Source: Nocardia sp. NBC_01327 (lineage in GTDB: Bacteria > Actinomycetota > Actinomycetes > Mycobacteriales > Mycobacteriaceae). From it: a stretch of DNA of 64,000 nucleotides. Both the position numbers and the translations under genes were made by a program. The notes below the pieces were generated by a model. The model did not search any database. It saw nothing but the letters and a program-made list of their open reading frames with translations, and was not told where the DNA came from. This document shows positions 34,404-42,989 of this stretch, in pieces (position 1 is the stretch's first letter; every line of letters starts with the position of its first letter). Location: positions 8,370,001 through 8,434,000 of the forward strand of contig NZ_CP108383.1 in the NCBI RefSeq assembly GCF_035958815.1. The letters are read 5' to 3'.

Positions 34404-35633
34404 CTACCGATGCGCCTGGAACGGCACGCTCATGGGCCAGCGCACGTAGTTTCCGTTGGACCAGGTGACATTCTCGAGGTCGACGGAGAAGTCGGGGCAG
34501 CGGGCGAGCAGTTCTTCGAGCGCCACCCGCGCCTGCATACGCGCGGCGGCCGCGCCGAGGCAGTGGTGATGTCCGTGGCTGAAGGTCATGATCCGCTTGG
34601 GATTGCGGCGCACGTCGAGTTCGCCTGCGGTGGCGCCGAATTCCCGCTCGTCGCGATTGGCGGATCCGTACAGCAGCAGCACCTTGCGCCCGGCGGGGAT
34701 GGTGGTGTCGTGCAGCTCCACATCCCGGGTGGCGGCGCGGGCCAGCCCCTGGACGGGCGAGGTCATGCGCAGGAATTCCTCCACCGCATCGGGGATGAGT
34801 TCCGGATTCTCGACCAGCAGTCGCCGCTGCTCGGGGTACTGCTCCAGCAGCTGCACCGCGCCGCCGAGATTGCCCGTGGTGGTGTCGTTTCCGCCGGTGA
34901 TCATGGTGAAGGCGAAGCCGAGAATGGCCAGGATGCCCTCGTTGTCACCGTCTTCACCGAGTCCCGAGGAGAGCAGATGCGAGATGGTGTCGTCGCCGGG
35001 CTCGGCGCGGCGGCGCGCGATGAGCTCCGCGAAGTAGCCCACCATTTCGCCTACGGCAGAGGGCAATTCGCCGCCCGCGGCGATCTTCGCACCGTCGATG
35101 GCGCCGCCGACGATGGCATAGGTCCACTCGTCGAACTTGCCCTGATCCGCCTCCGGCACACCGAGATAGTGCGCCACGACCATGGTCGGCAGCGGCTTGA
35201 ACAGCTCGCCGACAATGTCCCCGGACCCGGCTTTGCGCAGCTGCTCGAGGCGCTCCACGACGAAGGCCCGCACCGCCGGTTCCACCGAATTCACCTGGCG
35301 CGGTGTGAATCCCGCCGCCACCCGGCGCCGGAAATCGGTGTGCTCGGGCGGGTCCATGAAGACGAACGGCTTGATCGGAATGCCCGCCGCCTCCAGGCTC
35401 ATATAGTCCACGGTCAGTCCGGAGGCGGAGGAGAACGTCTCGGGGTCGCGCGCCGCGGCGTAGACGTCCTCATGGCGGGACAGCACATAGAAGTCGTCCT
35501 GTTCCCGGTCACCGGGAACGACGCGATGCACCGGATCGTATTCCCGCAGTGCCGCGTACATCGGCCAGGGATTACGCCAGGTGTCCCCCGACATCAGCTC
35601 GAAACGCACTTCCTGAGACGCCATTGAACTCAT
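34404..35633 (-). CDS. Cytochrome P450
   Basis: The 409-residue soluble P450 has the oxygen-activation motif ITGGNDTTTG, the ExxR motif in VEEFLRM and the haem-binding FSHGHHHCLGAAAA with the cysteine near residue 358. Bacterial P450s of this type hydroxylate lipids, sterols or xenobiotics using a separate ferredoxin, none of which is encoded here. Starts at ATG 35633 or 35624 are both possible; neither has a strong ribosome site. The gene forms a unit with the downstream TetR gene and has its own operator. Confidence 0.93.
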   Translation of the reverse strand: MSSMASQEVRFELMSGDTWRNPWPMYAALREYDPVHRVVPGDREQDDFYVLSRHEDVYAAARDPETFSSASGLTVDYMSLEAAGIPIKPFVFMDPPEHTDFRRRVAAGFTPRQVNSVEPAVRAFVVERLEQLRKAGSGDIVGELFKPLPTMVVAHYLGVPEADQGKFDEWTYAIVGGAIDGAKIAAGGELPSAVGEMVGYFAELIARRRAEPGDDTISHLLSSGLGEDGDNEGILAILGFAFTMITGGNDTTTGNLGGAVQLLEQYPEQRRLLVENPELIPDAVEEFLRMTSPVQGLARAATRDVELHDTTIPAGRKVLLLYGSANRDEREFGATAGELDVRRNPKRIMTFSHGHHHCLGAAAARMQARVALEELLARCPDFSVDLENVTWSNGNYVRWPMSVPFQAHR

Positions 35634-35645
35634 GAACCGACGGTA

Positions 35646-35667
35646 AGACAAATGGCGCAGTTTGTCT
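35646..35667. promoter_or_regulatory. Operator palindrome AGACAAA-N8-TTTGTCT
   Basis: Perfect 7-bp arms with an 8-bp spacer lie 13 bp upstream of the P450 ATG, between the EmbR-like and P450 genes. The form is typical of TetR operators, and a TetR gene is the next gene of the same unit, so autoregulated repression is likely. Confidence 0.7.
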
Positions 35668-35704
35668 AGAACTTGTTTCAGAAAGCAGCTGCTGTCGCCC
35701 CCGA

Positions 35705-36829
35705 TCACGTTCCCTGTATGAGCACGAAGGTGAACTCGGTATCACCGATCCGCACCCGGACCCCGTCTGCGAGAACGGCGCTGTCCACCACCCGCATGCC
35801 GTCGACGTGCACACCGTTCGACGACATCAGATCCTTGACCACATAGGTCAGGCCGTTGTCGATGATCAGGGCGTGGTGCCGGCTGACCCGGCCGTCGGCG
35901 AGCGCGATGTCATTGTCCGACAGCCGCCCGATACGGGTCATGGCTCCGGTGATCGGGTGCACATTGCCGTCGTGATCCCGCAGAATCGCCTGTGGCTCAT
36001 GCCAACTGCGGTCGACAATGGTCGTCGCGCGGGTGGCGGAGGCGGCGCCCGCCGCACCCGCGGTGAGCGGATCCTGGCGCAGTATGCGCGCCTCCAGCTC
36101 ACGAATGCGCGGGCTCGGGTCGATGCCGAGCTCCACGGCGAGCGTGGCGCGCAATCGCCGCGCCGCCTCCAGCGCGTCCGATTGCCGCCCGGCGAGATAG
36201 AGCGCGGTAATCAGCTGCTCCCACAGGGATTCGCGCAGCGGATGCTCGCGCACCAGCAGTGTCAGTTCGGCGATGACCGAATCGGCGCGCCCCTGGGCGA
36301 TATCGGCCTCGGCCCGCGCCTCGATCACGCCCAGCCGCTCGTCGTCGAGCGCCACCGCATAGGCATCGGCGAATTCGAGTCCGCGCAGATCCGACAGCAC
36401 CGGCCCGCGCCACTGTGCCAGCGCCTCGGACAGCGCCTGGCCCGCCGCCGGAAACCGGCCCGCGGCCAGCGCGCGCAGACCGACCTCGCGGCGGGTCCGG
36501 AAGCGGAAGACATCGCAGGCGGCATCGTCGACCACGATCCGATATCCGGTGCCCATGTGCTGCAGCACCGTGCGCGCGTCGATACCGCCGTCGCGCAGCG
36601 GTTTCCGCAGATTGGAGACGATGGCGTGCAGACTGACGCGCACATCGGGCGGCGGCGTCTCCTCCCAGACGGCGGCGGCGAGCGCATCCACCGATACCGG
36701 CCGGTTCGCATTGAGGGTCAGATACGCCAGTACCGCACGCTGTTTCGGCCCGCCGAGCTGCTGGGGCACACCGTCGATGGTGAGTTGCACCGGGCCCAGT
36801 ACGCCCACCTGTGCGCGTACCTCGGCCAT
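35705..36829 (-). CDS. SARP-BTAD-FHA transcriptional regulator (EmbR-like)
   Basis: The 374-residue protein has an OmpR-type winged helix (about 8-100; LGPVQLTIDG, QRAVLAYLTLNANRPVS, VSNLRKPL), a bacterial transcriptional activator TPR domain (105-250) and a C-terminal FHA phosphothreonine-binding domain (about 285-370; MTRIGRLSDNDIAL, VSRHHALI, SSNGVHVDG). This is the EmbR architecture, which in M. tuberculosis is phosphorylated by PknH and activates arabinosyltransferase genes. The target here is unknown; the P450 and the ArnT-like genes flank it. GGAG lies 7 bases before the ATG at 36829. Confidence 0.9.
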   Translation of the reverse strand: MAEVRAQVGVLGPVQLTIDGVPQQLGGPKQRAVLAYLTLNANRPVSVDALAAAVWEETPPPDVRVSLHAIVSNLRKPLRDGGIDARTVLQHMGTGYRIVVDDAACDVFRFRTRREVGLRALAAGRFPAAGQALSEALAQWRGPVLSDLRGLEFADAYAVALDDERLGVIEARAEADIAQGRADSVIAELTLLVREHPLRESLWEQLITALYLAGRQSDALEAARRLRATLAVELGIDPSPRIRELEARILRQDPLTAGAAGAASATRATTIVDRSWHEPQAILRDHDGNVHPITGAMTRIGRLSDNDIALADGRVSRHHALIIDNGLTYVVKDLMSSNGVHVDGMRVVDSAVLADGVRVRIGDTEFTFVLIQGT

Positions 36830-36925
36830 CGCCGAACTCCTCACGCCCGCCCCTGCTGATCGACCGCAACTCTAACTTTTCCATCGCCGTCGCGCGGGCC
36901 GCTGTGACGAACCGGGAGATGAGAA

Positions 36926-36965
36926 ACCGGCCGCCCGGCTCGATAACTCAGCGGGAGCGGCCGGT
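36926..36965. terminator. Terminator of the glycosyltransferase gene
   Basis: Arms ACCGGCCGC and GCGGCCGGT with additional pairing inside lie 10 bp beyond the minus-strand stop at 36976; on that strand the hairpin is followed by TTCTC. Confidence 0.65.
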
Positions 36966-36975
36966 CTTCGTACGC

Positions 36976-38943
36976 CTAGGTATCGAGGCGGTAGACCTCC
37001 ATATTGCCCAGCATCGTCACCGGGAAGTTGGCCTTGACCCAGGCGGTGATCTGCGCCGAGGTCGACTCGGTGTCCGAGCGCCAGCCGCCGTCCTGCTTAC
37101 GCTGCTGGACCAGGTAGTAGCCCACCTGATGATCGGCCACATAACTCTGGAACTGCGCGAGCGTCGGGGATTCGTCCCGGCCGCTGAAGCCGCCCACCGC
37201 CAATAGTGCTGCGCCCGTGCGCAATTCGATGGCACTGACCTGCGATGCGCCGACCGCCGCGGCGGCCCAGCGGTTGTTCGCCGCGGTGATGAGGCTGTCG
37301 AGCTGCGGATCGGCGCTGCCGCCGTCCCGGCCGCCCTGCCCGTGCGACGGACGCGGCGGGCCGGCGATCGGACTGCCGCCCTCCTGCGTCTGGGCGACCG
37401 TCTCCAGCGTGTACACGGTCGGTCCGATCAGCGCGGAAAACAGTGCGACACCGGCGATCACCAGTCCGTAGCGCCGGAACCTGGTCACTCCCAGCACCAT
37501 GGCGGCGGCCGCCAGTGCCAGCACGGCGATGCTCCAGCGCAACCCGGGCAACCAGTCGGGCGTGCGGTGCAGCAGCTCGAAGGTCCAGACGCCCGTGGCA
37601 ATCAGCATGAGCGCCAAGATGATTCGGGCCGCGAGCTGATCACGCCGCTGCCACAGCTGAGTCGCGCCGATGCCGACCAGCGCGGCAATGGCCGGCGCCA
37701 GCATGACCGAGTAGTAGGAGTGGAACGAGCGGCTCATATAGCTGAGCACCGCGGCCGTCACCAGCAGCCAGCCGCCCCACAGCACCAGTCCGGCGCGCAC
37801 CCGGTCGGTGCGGACCACGCGGCGGGTGAGCCACAGTCCGGCGATCAGCCCGATGAGCGCGGCGGGCAGCAGCCAGGAGAATTCGGTCGCGAGTTCGCCG
37901 TGGAACAGCCGGGTCACACCGGGGTGGCTGTCGCCGAATCCCCCGAAACCGCCGCGCGGTTGGCCCCCGCCACCGGAGGCCACCACGGCGTCCACCGGCG
38001 GAGCAGGTTTCGGCTGCGGTGTGGCGGCGGGATGCCCACCGCCGCCGCCGTGATTGCCGAAGACCCGGCCGAGGCCGTTGTAATCGACGGCCAGCTCCCA
38101 GAGCGAGTTCGAGGTGGAGCCGCCGATGAACGGCCGCGAATCCGCGGGCCACAGCTCCACCAGCGCCACATACCACCCGGCCGAAACCACCAGCGCGGCA
38201 CCGGCGGTCGCCAATTTCGCTATGCGAGAAAGGATTCCGCCCGCTCCGGCGAGCAGCACCACCAGCGCGAGACCGGGGAGCACCAGGAACGCCTGCATCA
38301 TCTTGGTGAGGAAGCCCAGGCCCATCAGCACGCCCGCGCCCACCAGCCAGCCGGTGCTCTCCGACCGCCAGCGCGCATCGGGCGCGTCAACGGCCCGCAC
38401 CGTGCAGTAGGCCGCGCCGACCAGTACGAGCGTCAGCAGTGCGTCGGGGTTGTCGTAGCGAAACATCATGGCCGCCACCGGAGTCACCGCGAGCGCGGTT
38501 CCGGCGAGCAGTCCGGCCGCGGGACCCGCCCACCGGCGGACAGTGGCGAACAGCAGCCCCACGGCGGCGACGCCCATGAGCGCCTCGGGCGCGAGCATGG
38601 ACCACGAATTGAATCCGAAAACGCGGCCGGACAGGGCCATGACCCACATGGCGGCCGGCGGCTTGTCCACGGTGATGGCGTTCTGCGGATCCAGCGAGGC
38701 GAACAGCAGCGCCTTCCAGCTCTGGGTTCCGGACTGCACGGCCGCGGCGTAGTACGGATTGGTCCACCCCGCACCGCCGAGTCCCCACAGGTAGACCACC
38801 GCGGTCACTATCAGTAGGGCAAACAGACCGGGCCGCTCCCAGCGGGGGCGATCCGGCGGGCCGAAGATCAGCGGCTCCCACCGCGATCGGTGGACCGCTT
38901 CCACCGATATCTCTTCTTCCGCAACGCTGATGGCTGCCGTCAT
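36976..38943 (-). CDS. ArnT/PMT-like membrane glycosyltransferase (GT39-type)
   Basis: The 655-residue protein has a cytosolic start, about twelve membrane helices and GT-C features: GAGWTNPYYAAAVQSGTQSW with ITVDKPPAAMWVMAL in the first loop and MFRYDNPDALLTLVL. A glycine-rich external insert (about 295-330: GNHGGGGG, ASGGGGQPRGGFGG) and a soluble C-terminal domain of about 130 residues complete it, as in YkcB-type proteins. It should transfer a sugar from a polyprenyl phosphate to an envelope acceptor outside the membrane. GGAGG precedes the ATG. Confidence 0.88.
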   Translation of the reverse strand: MTAAISVAEEEISVEAVHRSRWEPLIFGPPDRPRWERPGLFALLIVTAVVYLWGLGGAGWTNPYYAAAVQSGTQSWKALLFASLDPQNAITVDKPPAAMWVMALSGRVFGFNSWSMLAPEALMGVAAVGLLFATVRRWAGPAAGLLAGTALAVTPVAAMMFRYDNPDALLTLVLVGAAYCTVRAVDAPDARWRSESTGWLVGAGVLMGLGFLTKMMQAFLVLPGLALVVLLAGAGGILSRIAKLATAGAALVVSAGWYVALVELWPADSRPFIGGSTSNSLWELAVDYNGLGRVFGNHGGGGGHPAATPQPKPAPPVDAVVASGGGGQPRGGFGGFGDSHPGVTRLFHGELATEFSWLLPAALIGLIAGLWLTRRVVRTDRVRAGLVLWGGWLLVTAAVLSYMSRSFHSYYSVMLAPAIAALVGIGATQLWQRRDQLAARIILALMLIATGVWTFELLHRTPDWLPGLRWSIAVLALAAAAMVLGVTRFRRYGLVIAGVALFSALIGPTVYTLETVAQTQEGGSPIAGPPRPSHGQGGRDGGSADPQLDSLITAANNRWAAAAVGASQVSAIELRTGAALLAVGGFSGRDESPTLAQFQSYVADHQVGYYLVQQRKQDGGWRSDTESTSAQITAWVKANFPVTMLGNMEVYRLDT

Positions 38944-39084
38944 GCCCGCAGAACCCTCCTTCTACTCCACACGTCTTCGAGCTGGACTCGCGCAGGATAT
39001 GCAGGTTGTGTGTGGTTCGGGTCCAGCGAAGCTGGGAGTCGCCTGTGAGCGAAAAGTGGCCGATCGCAGCCATCGGCCCGAAGG

Positions 39085-39891
39085 TCAGTGCCGAACGGTC
39101 GGCAGCGTGAAGGCGGCGGTGCGGACCACATCGCCGTGCTTGAAGTCCAGAAAGAGCCGGTAGGTCCCCGGTCCCGGCACAGCGGTGTGGAAGGTGATAT
39201 CCGGGCCGGGCGCGGTGACGCCGTCGCCGGGCGCACCGTTCGGGTGGACGTGCACGTAGGCCAGATCACCGGCGCGCAGAATCACCAGGTGCCCGTACGC
39301 CGCGAGGTACGGCTGCAGATCGGTGACCGGACGGCCGTCCTTGCGCACGGTGAGGGTCAGCAGGCGGCCCGCACCCGGGACGAGATCGCCGTCGAGGGCC
39401 ACCTCGTACCCGTCCACCTCGGCGATCCGCGCGGGCGCGGGCACCGGCTGCGGGTCGTAGGCGCCCGCAACGGCGAAATCGGCGCCGAGCGTGATGGTCT
39501 TGCCGAGCGCGCGCGGCGCGATATCGGTGAACGCCCGATATGCCCCTGCCGCAGGGAGATTCAGCCGCACCGACCAGGCGCCGTCGGCCGCGAGTTCCGG
39601 ATGCACATGCCAGAAGCCGGTCAGCTCCCGCTGCACGATGATCAGATGCAGCTCGCGATCGTGCAGCGGAGCGTAGTCGAGCACCGCCTCGCCATCCGGT
39701 CCGAGAATGCGGAACCGGAACTCGAATTCACCGGTGTGCCTGATGGTTTCGGCGAGTTCGAGGGTGTACCCGTCCTGGCTGACCTGCAAGCCGCCGGGCA
39801 GTGCGGCGGCGTGCCCGGCATGGGCGTCGTGACCGGCGTGCGCAGCGTGCGGATCGGCTGCGACGTGGTCGCCGCGAGTGAAGTGGACCAC
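39085..39891 (-). CDS. His-rich putative metal-binding protein coupled to an MFS transporter
   Basis: The 268-residue protein begins VVHFTRGDHVAADPHAAHAG and carries a His/Ala run up to about residue 30, then two beta-sandwich-like halves, each with a conserved His pair (GFWHVHPELA and LAYVHVHPNG). The paired HVHP motifs suggest a metal site. There is no signal peptide. The GTG start overlaps the stop of the MFS gene in TAGTG, with GGAGG just upstream, so the two proteins are made together and could form a metal uptake or efflux unit. The family is not one I can name. Confidence 0.65.
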   Translation of the reverse strand: MVHFTRGDHVAADPHAAHAGHDAHAGHAAALPGGLQVSQDGYTLELAETIRHTGEFEFRFRILGPDGEAVLDYAPLHDRELHLIIVQRELTGFWHVHPELAADGAWSVRLNLPAAGAYRAFTDIAPRALGKTITLGADFAVAGAYDPQPVPAPARIAEVDGYEVALDGDLVPGAGRLLTLTVRKDGRPVTDLQPYLAAYGHLVILRAGDLAYVHVHPNGAPGDGVTAPGPDITFHTAVPGPGTYRLFLDFKHGDVVRTAAFTLPTVRH

Positions 39892-41117
39892 TACCTCCGC
39901 CCGTACCGCGAGAAGACGGCCCACAGTGCCGCGCCCAGAATCGTTGCGGCGAAGCCCATTTCGCAAACGGGAAGCCATCCGCCGGCCTGGTACGCCACTC
40001 CCGCCGACACCGAACCGGTCACGCCGCCGAGGAAGTAGGTGACCATATAGGCCGTTGTCAATCTGCTGCGCGCCTGGGGAGCGAGGACATAGATGGCGCT
40101 CTGGTTGGACAGATGAATGCCTTGAATTCCGAAGTCGAACACCACCAGCGCCACGATCAGCACGACGACCTGATGGCCGCCCCAGGCCAGCAGACCCCAG
40201 CTGACCAGCAGCACCGCCCACATCAGCGTGGTGACCAGCCGCAGATATCCGCGGTCGGCGAGGCGGCCCACCACCGGTGCGCCCAGCGCGCCCGCCACCC
40301 CGGCGAAACCGAACAGGCCGATGACGAACTCCGGATAGTGGAACGGACTCGAGTGCGCACCGGCGAGCAGGAAGGCCAGTCCGGTCCAGACCGCCGAAAA
40401 GCACGCCATGCCGATGAATCCGAATGCCATGCGGTGCCGCAGTACCGCATGCGTCCGAATGAGCGCCGGGATGGAGGCGAGCACCTGCGAGTACCGCTCC
40501 TTCGGTGCCGTCGGGGCCGTATTCGGCGCCAGCAGGTACACGCTCACCGCCATGAGCAGCTGAATTCCGGCCGCCACCAGGAGCACCGCCCGCCAGCCGC
40601 CGAACTGCGCGATGGCACCGGACAGCACCCGGGACAGCAGAATGCCGAGCAGCAGTCCGCTCATCACCGTGCCTACGATTTCGCCGCGCCGCTCCGGATC
40701 CGCGAGCGCCGAGGCCCACGGCACCACCACCTGCGCCGCCGAGGCGGTGATTCCGGTGGCGAACACCGCGATCAGCAGTATCGGGAAGTTCGGCGCCACC
40801 GCGGATATCAGCAACGCGGCGACGGAGGTGGCCAGCAGCGCCGGAACCATGCGGCGGCGGTTCAGGAAATCGCCGAGCGGCACCAGCAGCGCCAGGCCGG
40901 ACAGGTAGCCGACCTGGGCGGCGCTGACCAGCAGGCTCGCGGCCACCGTCGATATCCCCAGATCATCGGCGACCTGCTGCAGCAGCGGCTGCAGATAGTA
41001 GTTGCAGGCGGCCGAGGACCCGGCCGTCAGCGCGAAGACGAGCACCGTCAGACGGGTCAGCTTCGCGGTCGCGGCGGGGGCAAGCGTGGTAGTCACACAA
41101 GCGATCTTCTGCGTCAT
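39891..41117 (-). CDS. MFS transporter (12-TM)
   Basis: The 408-residue protein has twelve membrane helices and MFS motifs: GDFLNRRRMVPALLAT in loop 2-3 and VGRLADRGYLRLVTT in loop 8-9. The N-terminus CNYYLQPLLQQVADDLG resembles a group of LysR-linked exporters. The gene is divergent from a LysR regulator, with a palindrome between them, so LysR probably controls it. It overlaps the downstream His-rich gene by one base. Confidence 0.88.
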   Translation of the reverse strand: MTQKIACVTTTLAPAATAKLTRLTVLVFALTAGSSAACNYYLQPLLQQVADDLGISTVAASLLVSAAQVGYLSGLALLVPLGDFLNRRRMVPALLATSVAALLISAVAPNFPILLIAVFATGITASAAQVVVPWASALADPERRGEIVGTVMSGLLLGILLSRVLSGAIAQFGGWRAVLLVAAGIQLLMAVSVYLLAPNTAPTAPKERYSQVLASIPALIRTHAVLRHRMAFGFIGMACFSAVWTGLAFLLAGAHSSPFHYPEFVIGLFGFAGVAGALGAPVVGRLADRGYLRLVTTLMWAVLLVSWGLLAWGGHQVVVLIVALVVFDFGIQGIHLSNQSAIYVLAPQARSRLTTAYMVTYFLGGVTGSVSAGVAYQAGGWLPVCEMGFAATILGAALWAVFSRYGRR

Positions 41118-41151
41118 TGCCGATCAATGGAAGCGATGAATTTCGATGCCA

Positions 41152-41170
41152 CTATCTATGAAATCGATAG
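41152..41170. promoter_or_regulatory. LysR-type binding site CTATC-N9-GATAG
   Basis: CTATC and GATAG flank a 9-bp spacer, containing ATC-TATGAAATC-GAT, which fits the T-N11-A pattern of LysR regulators. It lies in the 70-bp gap between the divergent MFS and LysR genes, 18 bp before the LysR ATG. Confidence 0.65.
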
Positions 41171-41187
41171 CTGCTTAGGATCGGGTC

Positions 41188-42084
41188 ATGGAGATCCGCC
41201 AGATCGAGTGCTTTCTCGCCTGCCACGAGCATCGCTCCTTCACCGCGGCGGCCAAGGCGCTGAATCTGGTGCAGTCGGCCGTATCGACGAGTGTCGCGAA
41301 ACTGGAGCATGAGCTCGGCGCCCGGCTGTTCGACCGCACACCGCGCGCGCTCGAGCTCACCGATGCGGGTCACGCCATGGTCGAACCGGCGCGGTCGCTG
41401 CTGCGCGCCCGCCGCGATATCGTCGATGCGATCGATACGGCGCACGGACAGGTGCGCGGTGAGGTTGTCATCGGCAATCTCATGAACGTGCACAGTGTGG
41501 ACCTCGCCGCGGCGATCGCCGACATACACGAACACTTTCCACAGGTGACAATGCATATGCGACAGAGCATTTCGGGTGTGGCGGGCAATATCGCCGGATT
41601 GCGCGACGGCAGTCTGGACATCGCGTTCCTGATCGGATCGACCATGGATCTGCCGGGGATCACCCAGCACCTGGTGAGCGCGGAGACCCTGGTGCTGTGC
41701 ACCGCGCCCGAGCATCCGCTGGCGGGCAGGCCCTTTCGCGCCGCGGACCTCATCGGCGTCCGGTTCATCGATTTCGCCCCCGGCTGGGGTATTCGGACCA
41801 TTGCCGATACCCTGTTCCCCCAGCGGCTTCCGGTCATCGAGGTCGCCGATCAGGTCTTCGCATTGGAGTTGGCCGCGCGGAATTTCGGTATCACGCTGAC
41901 CGCGCGATCGGTCGCCCAGCGCATGCCGGGAATCGTGTACGCGGAACGTATCGGCGAGCCCATACCCTGGCAGATCTCCATCGGTCACGATGCCCGGCGC
42001 ACGCCCTCCCATGCCGCTCGCACCGTGATGGACGCTCTGCGCCACGGTGCGGTGCCCCCGGGAACGGGTCATCATGCGCGGTGA
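41188..42084 (+). CDS. LysR-family transcriptional regulator
   Basis: The 298-residue protein has the LysR winged helix at 1-60 (MEIRQIECFLACHEHRSFTA, NLVQSAVSTSVAKLEHELG, FDRTPRALELTDAG) and a periplasmic-binding-like effector domain (about 88-290). It probably controls the divergent MFS/His-rich pair through the palindrome at 41152. Its 3' end overlaps the Nudix gene by 11 bases. Confidence 0.93.
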   Translation: MEIRQIECFLACHEHRSFTAAAKALNLVQSAVSTSVAKLEHELGARLFDRTPRALELTDAGHAMVEPARSLLRARRDIVDAIDTAHGQVRGEVVIGNLMNVHSVDLAAAIADIHEHFPQVTMHMRQSISGVAGNIAGLRDGSLDIAFLIGSTMDLPGITQHLVSAETLVLCTAPEHPLAGRPFRAADLIGVRFIDFAPGWGIRTIADTLFPQRLPVIEVADQVFALELAARNFGITLTARSVAQRMPGIVYAERIGEPIPWQISIGHDARRTPSHAARTVMDALRHGAVPPGTGHHAR

Positions 42085-42760
42085 CGGCGACGGCTGGTCC
42101 CGTGATCTCGACGGCGTCCGGCACTGGGGCCGATTCGGTGCGGCCGGGCTGCTGCTGCGGGCGCCACTGGACGAATATGGCGGCGCCGCAGTGCTTTTGC
42201 AGCTTCGGGCGCGGGGCCGGGCGGACACCCGGGGCACCTGGACCATCCCCGGCGGTGCGCGCGACAGTCATGAATCCGCCGTCGAGGCGGCGCTGCGCGA
42301 GGCCTGGGAGGAGACCCGCGTCGACCTCCGGCGGGTGATCGTGCGCGGTGAGCGCGTCTCGACCACCGCGATCGGCGGGTGGACGTACACCACCGTGGTC
42401 GCGGATGCCGCAGCGCTGCTCCCGACCGTGCACGATCGGGAGAGTGATGAACTGCGCTGGCTGCCCGAAGCCGAAATCGAGGCGCTGCCTTTACATCCCG
42501 ACTTCCGGGCGGCCTGGCCGCGACTGCGGGCGCGACCGGTGTATCTCGGCGGCGACGACGAACTGCACCACCAGGCCGCGCGCACGCTGCCGCGCACCGT
42601 CGATCTGGGAGCGCAGGGGTTCGTGCGGTTGTACCGGTCGGGGGCACCGCGGGGCCGTACCGCGCGGCTCACCGAGGGGCCGATTCCCTTCTACCAGAAG
42701 CCTTCCGAGGAATTGCTGCTGCGACCGGACCAGGTCTTCGATCAGCAGCAGCCGGCATGA
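42074..42760 (+). CDS. Nudix hydrolase
   Basis: The 228-residue protein has the complete Nudix box GGARDSHESAVEAALREAWE-ET at about residues 60-81, preceded by WTIPGG. Such enzymes cleave nucleoside diphosphates linked to another group. About 80 residues follow the domain (HHQAARTLPRTVDLGAQGFV, IPFYQKPSEELLL) and are unusual for a small Nudix protein. The ATG at 42074 lies inside the end of the LysR gene, giving an 11-base overlap and probable coupling. Confidence 0.87.
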   Translation: MRGDGDGWSRDLDGVRHWGRFGAAGLLLRAPLDEYGGAAVLLQLRARGRADTRGTWTIPGGARDSHESAVEAALREAWEETRVDLRRVIVRGERVSTTAIGGWTYTTVVADAAALLPTVHDRESDELRWLPEAEIEALPLHPDFRAAWPRLRARPVYLGGDDELHHQAARTLPRTVDLGAQGFVRLYRSGAPRGRTARLTEGPIPFYQKPSEELLLRPDQVFDQQQPA

Positions 42761-42773
42761 TTTCGCCCAGCAC

Positions 42774-42804
42774 TTGACCTCAACAGAGGTTGAGGTACCA
42801 GACT
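42774..42804 (+). promoter_or_regulatory. MerR-type promoter with perfect operator
   Basis: A -35 TTGACC and a -10-like CAGACT are separated by 19 bp, the over-long spacing that MerR/SoxR activators correct. Between them ACCTCAAC-AGAG-GTTGAGGT (42777-42796) is a perfect 8-bp inverted repeat. No MerR-family gene lies nearby. The next recognisable gene starts at 42990. Confidence 0.75.
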
Positions 42805-42945
42805 GTCGATCATGAGTCGCCGCGACTCCCCCGATCCCTCGCACCGCCTGCCGGCGCGAGCCGCGCCCCGCCGAGTTCCGTACACCCGTCGGCGGGGCGC
42901 GAAACCTTTCCAACGCCGCTGCGGACGGTCATGGGCGCTCGATCG

Positions 42946-42987
42946 GCCCGAGAGCAGATACTCACAGCCCGAGAGCCGATACTCACA
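42946..42987 (+). repeat. Two tandem 21-bp repeats before the MDMPI-fold gene
   Basis: Two units of 21 bp beginning GCCCGAGAG and ending GATACTCACA differ at one base (A/C at position 11) and end 2 bp before the ATG at 42990. They replace a normal ribosome-binding site. They could be regulatory or a recent duplication. Confidence 0.7.
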
Positions 42988-42989
42988 GG

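Noticed and set aside
37342..38817. Plus-strand frame of 491 codons opposite the glycosyltransferase
   Set aside because: The composition is the typical antisense of a transmembrane protein in GC-rich DNA.
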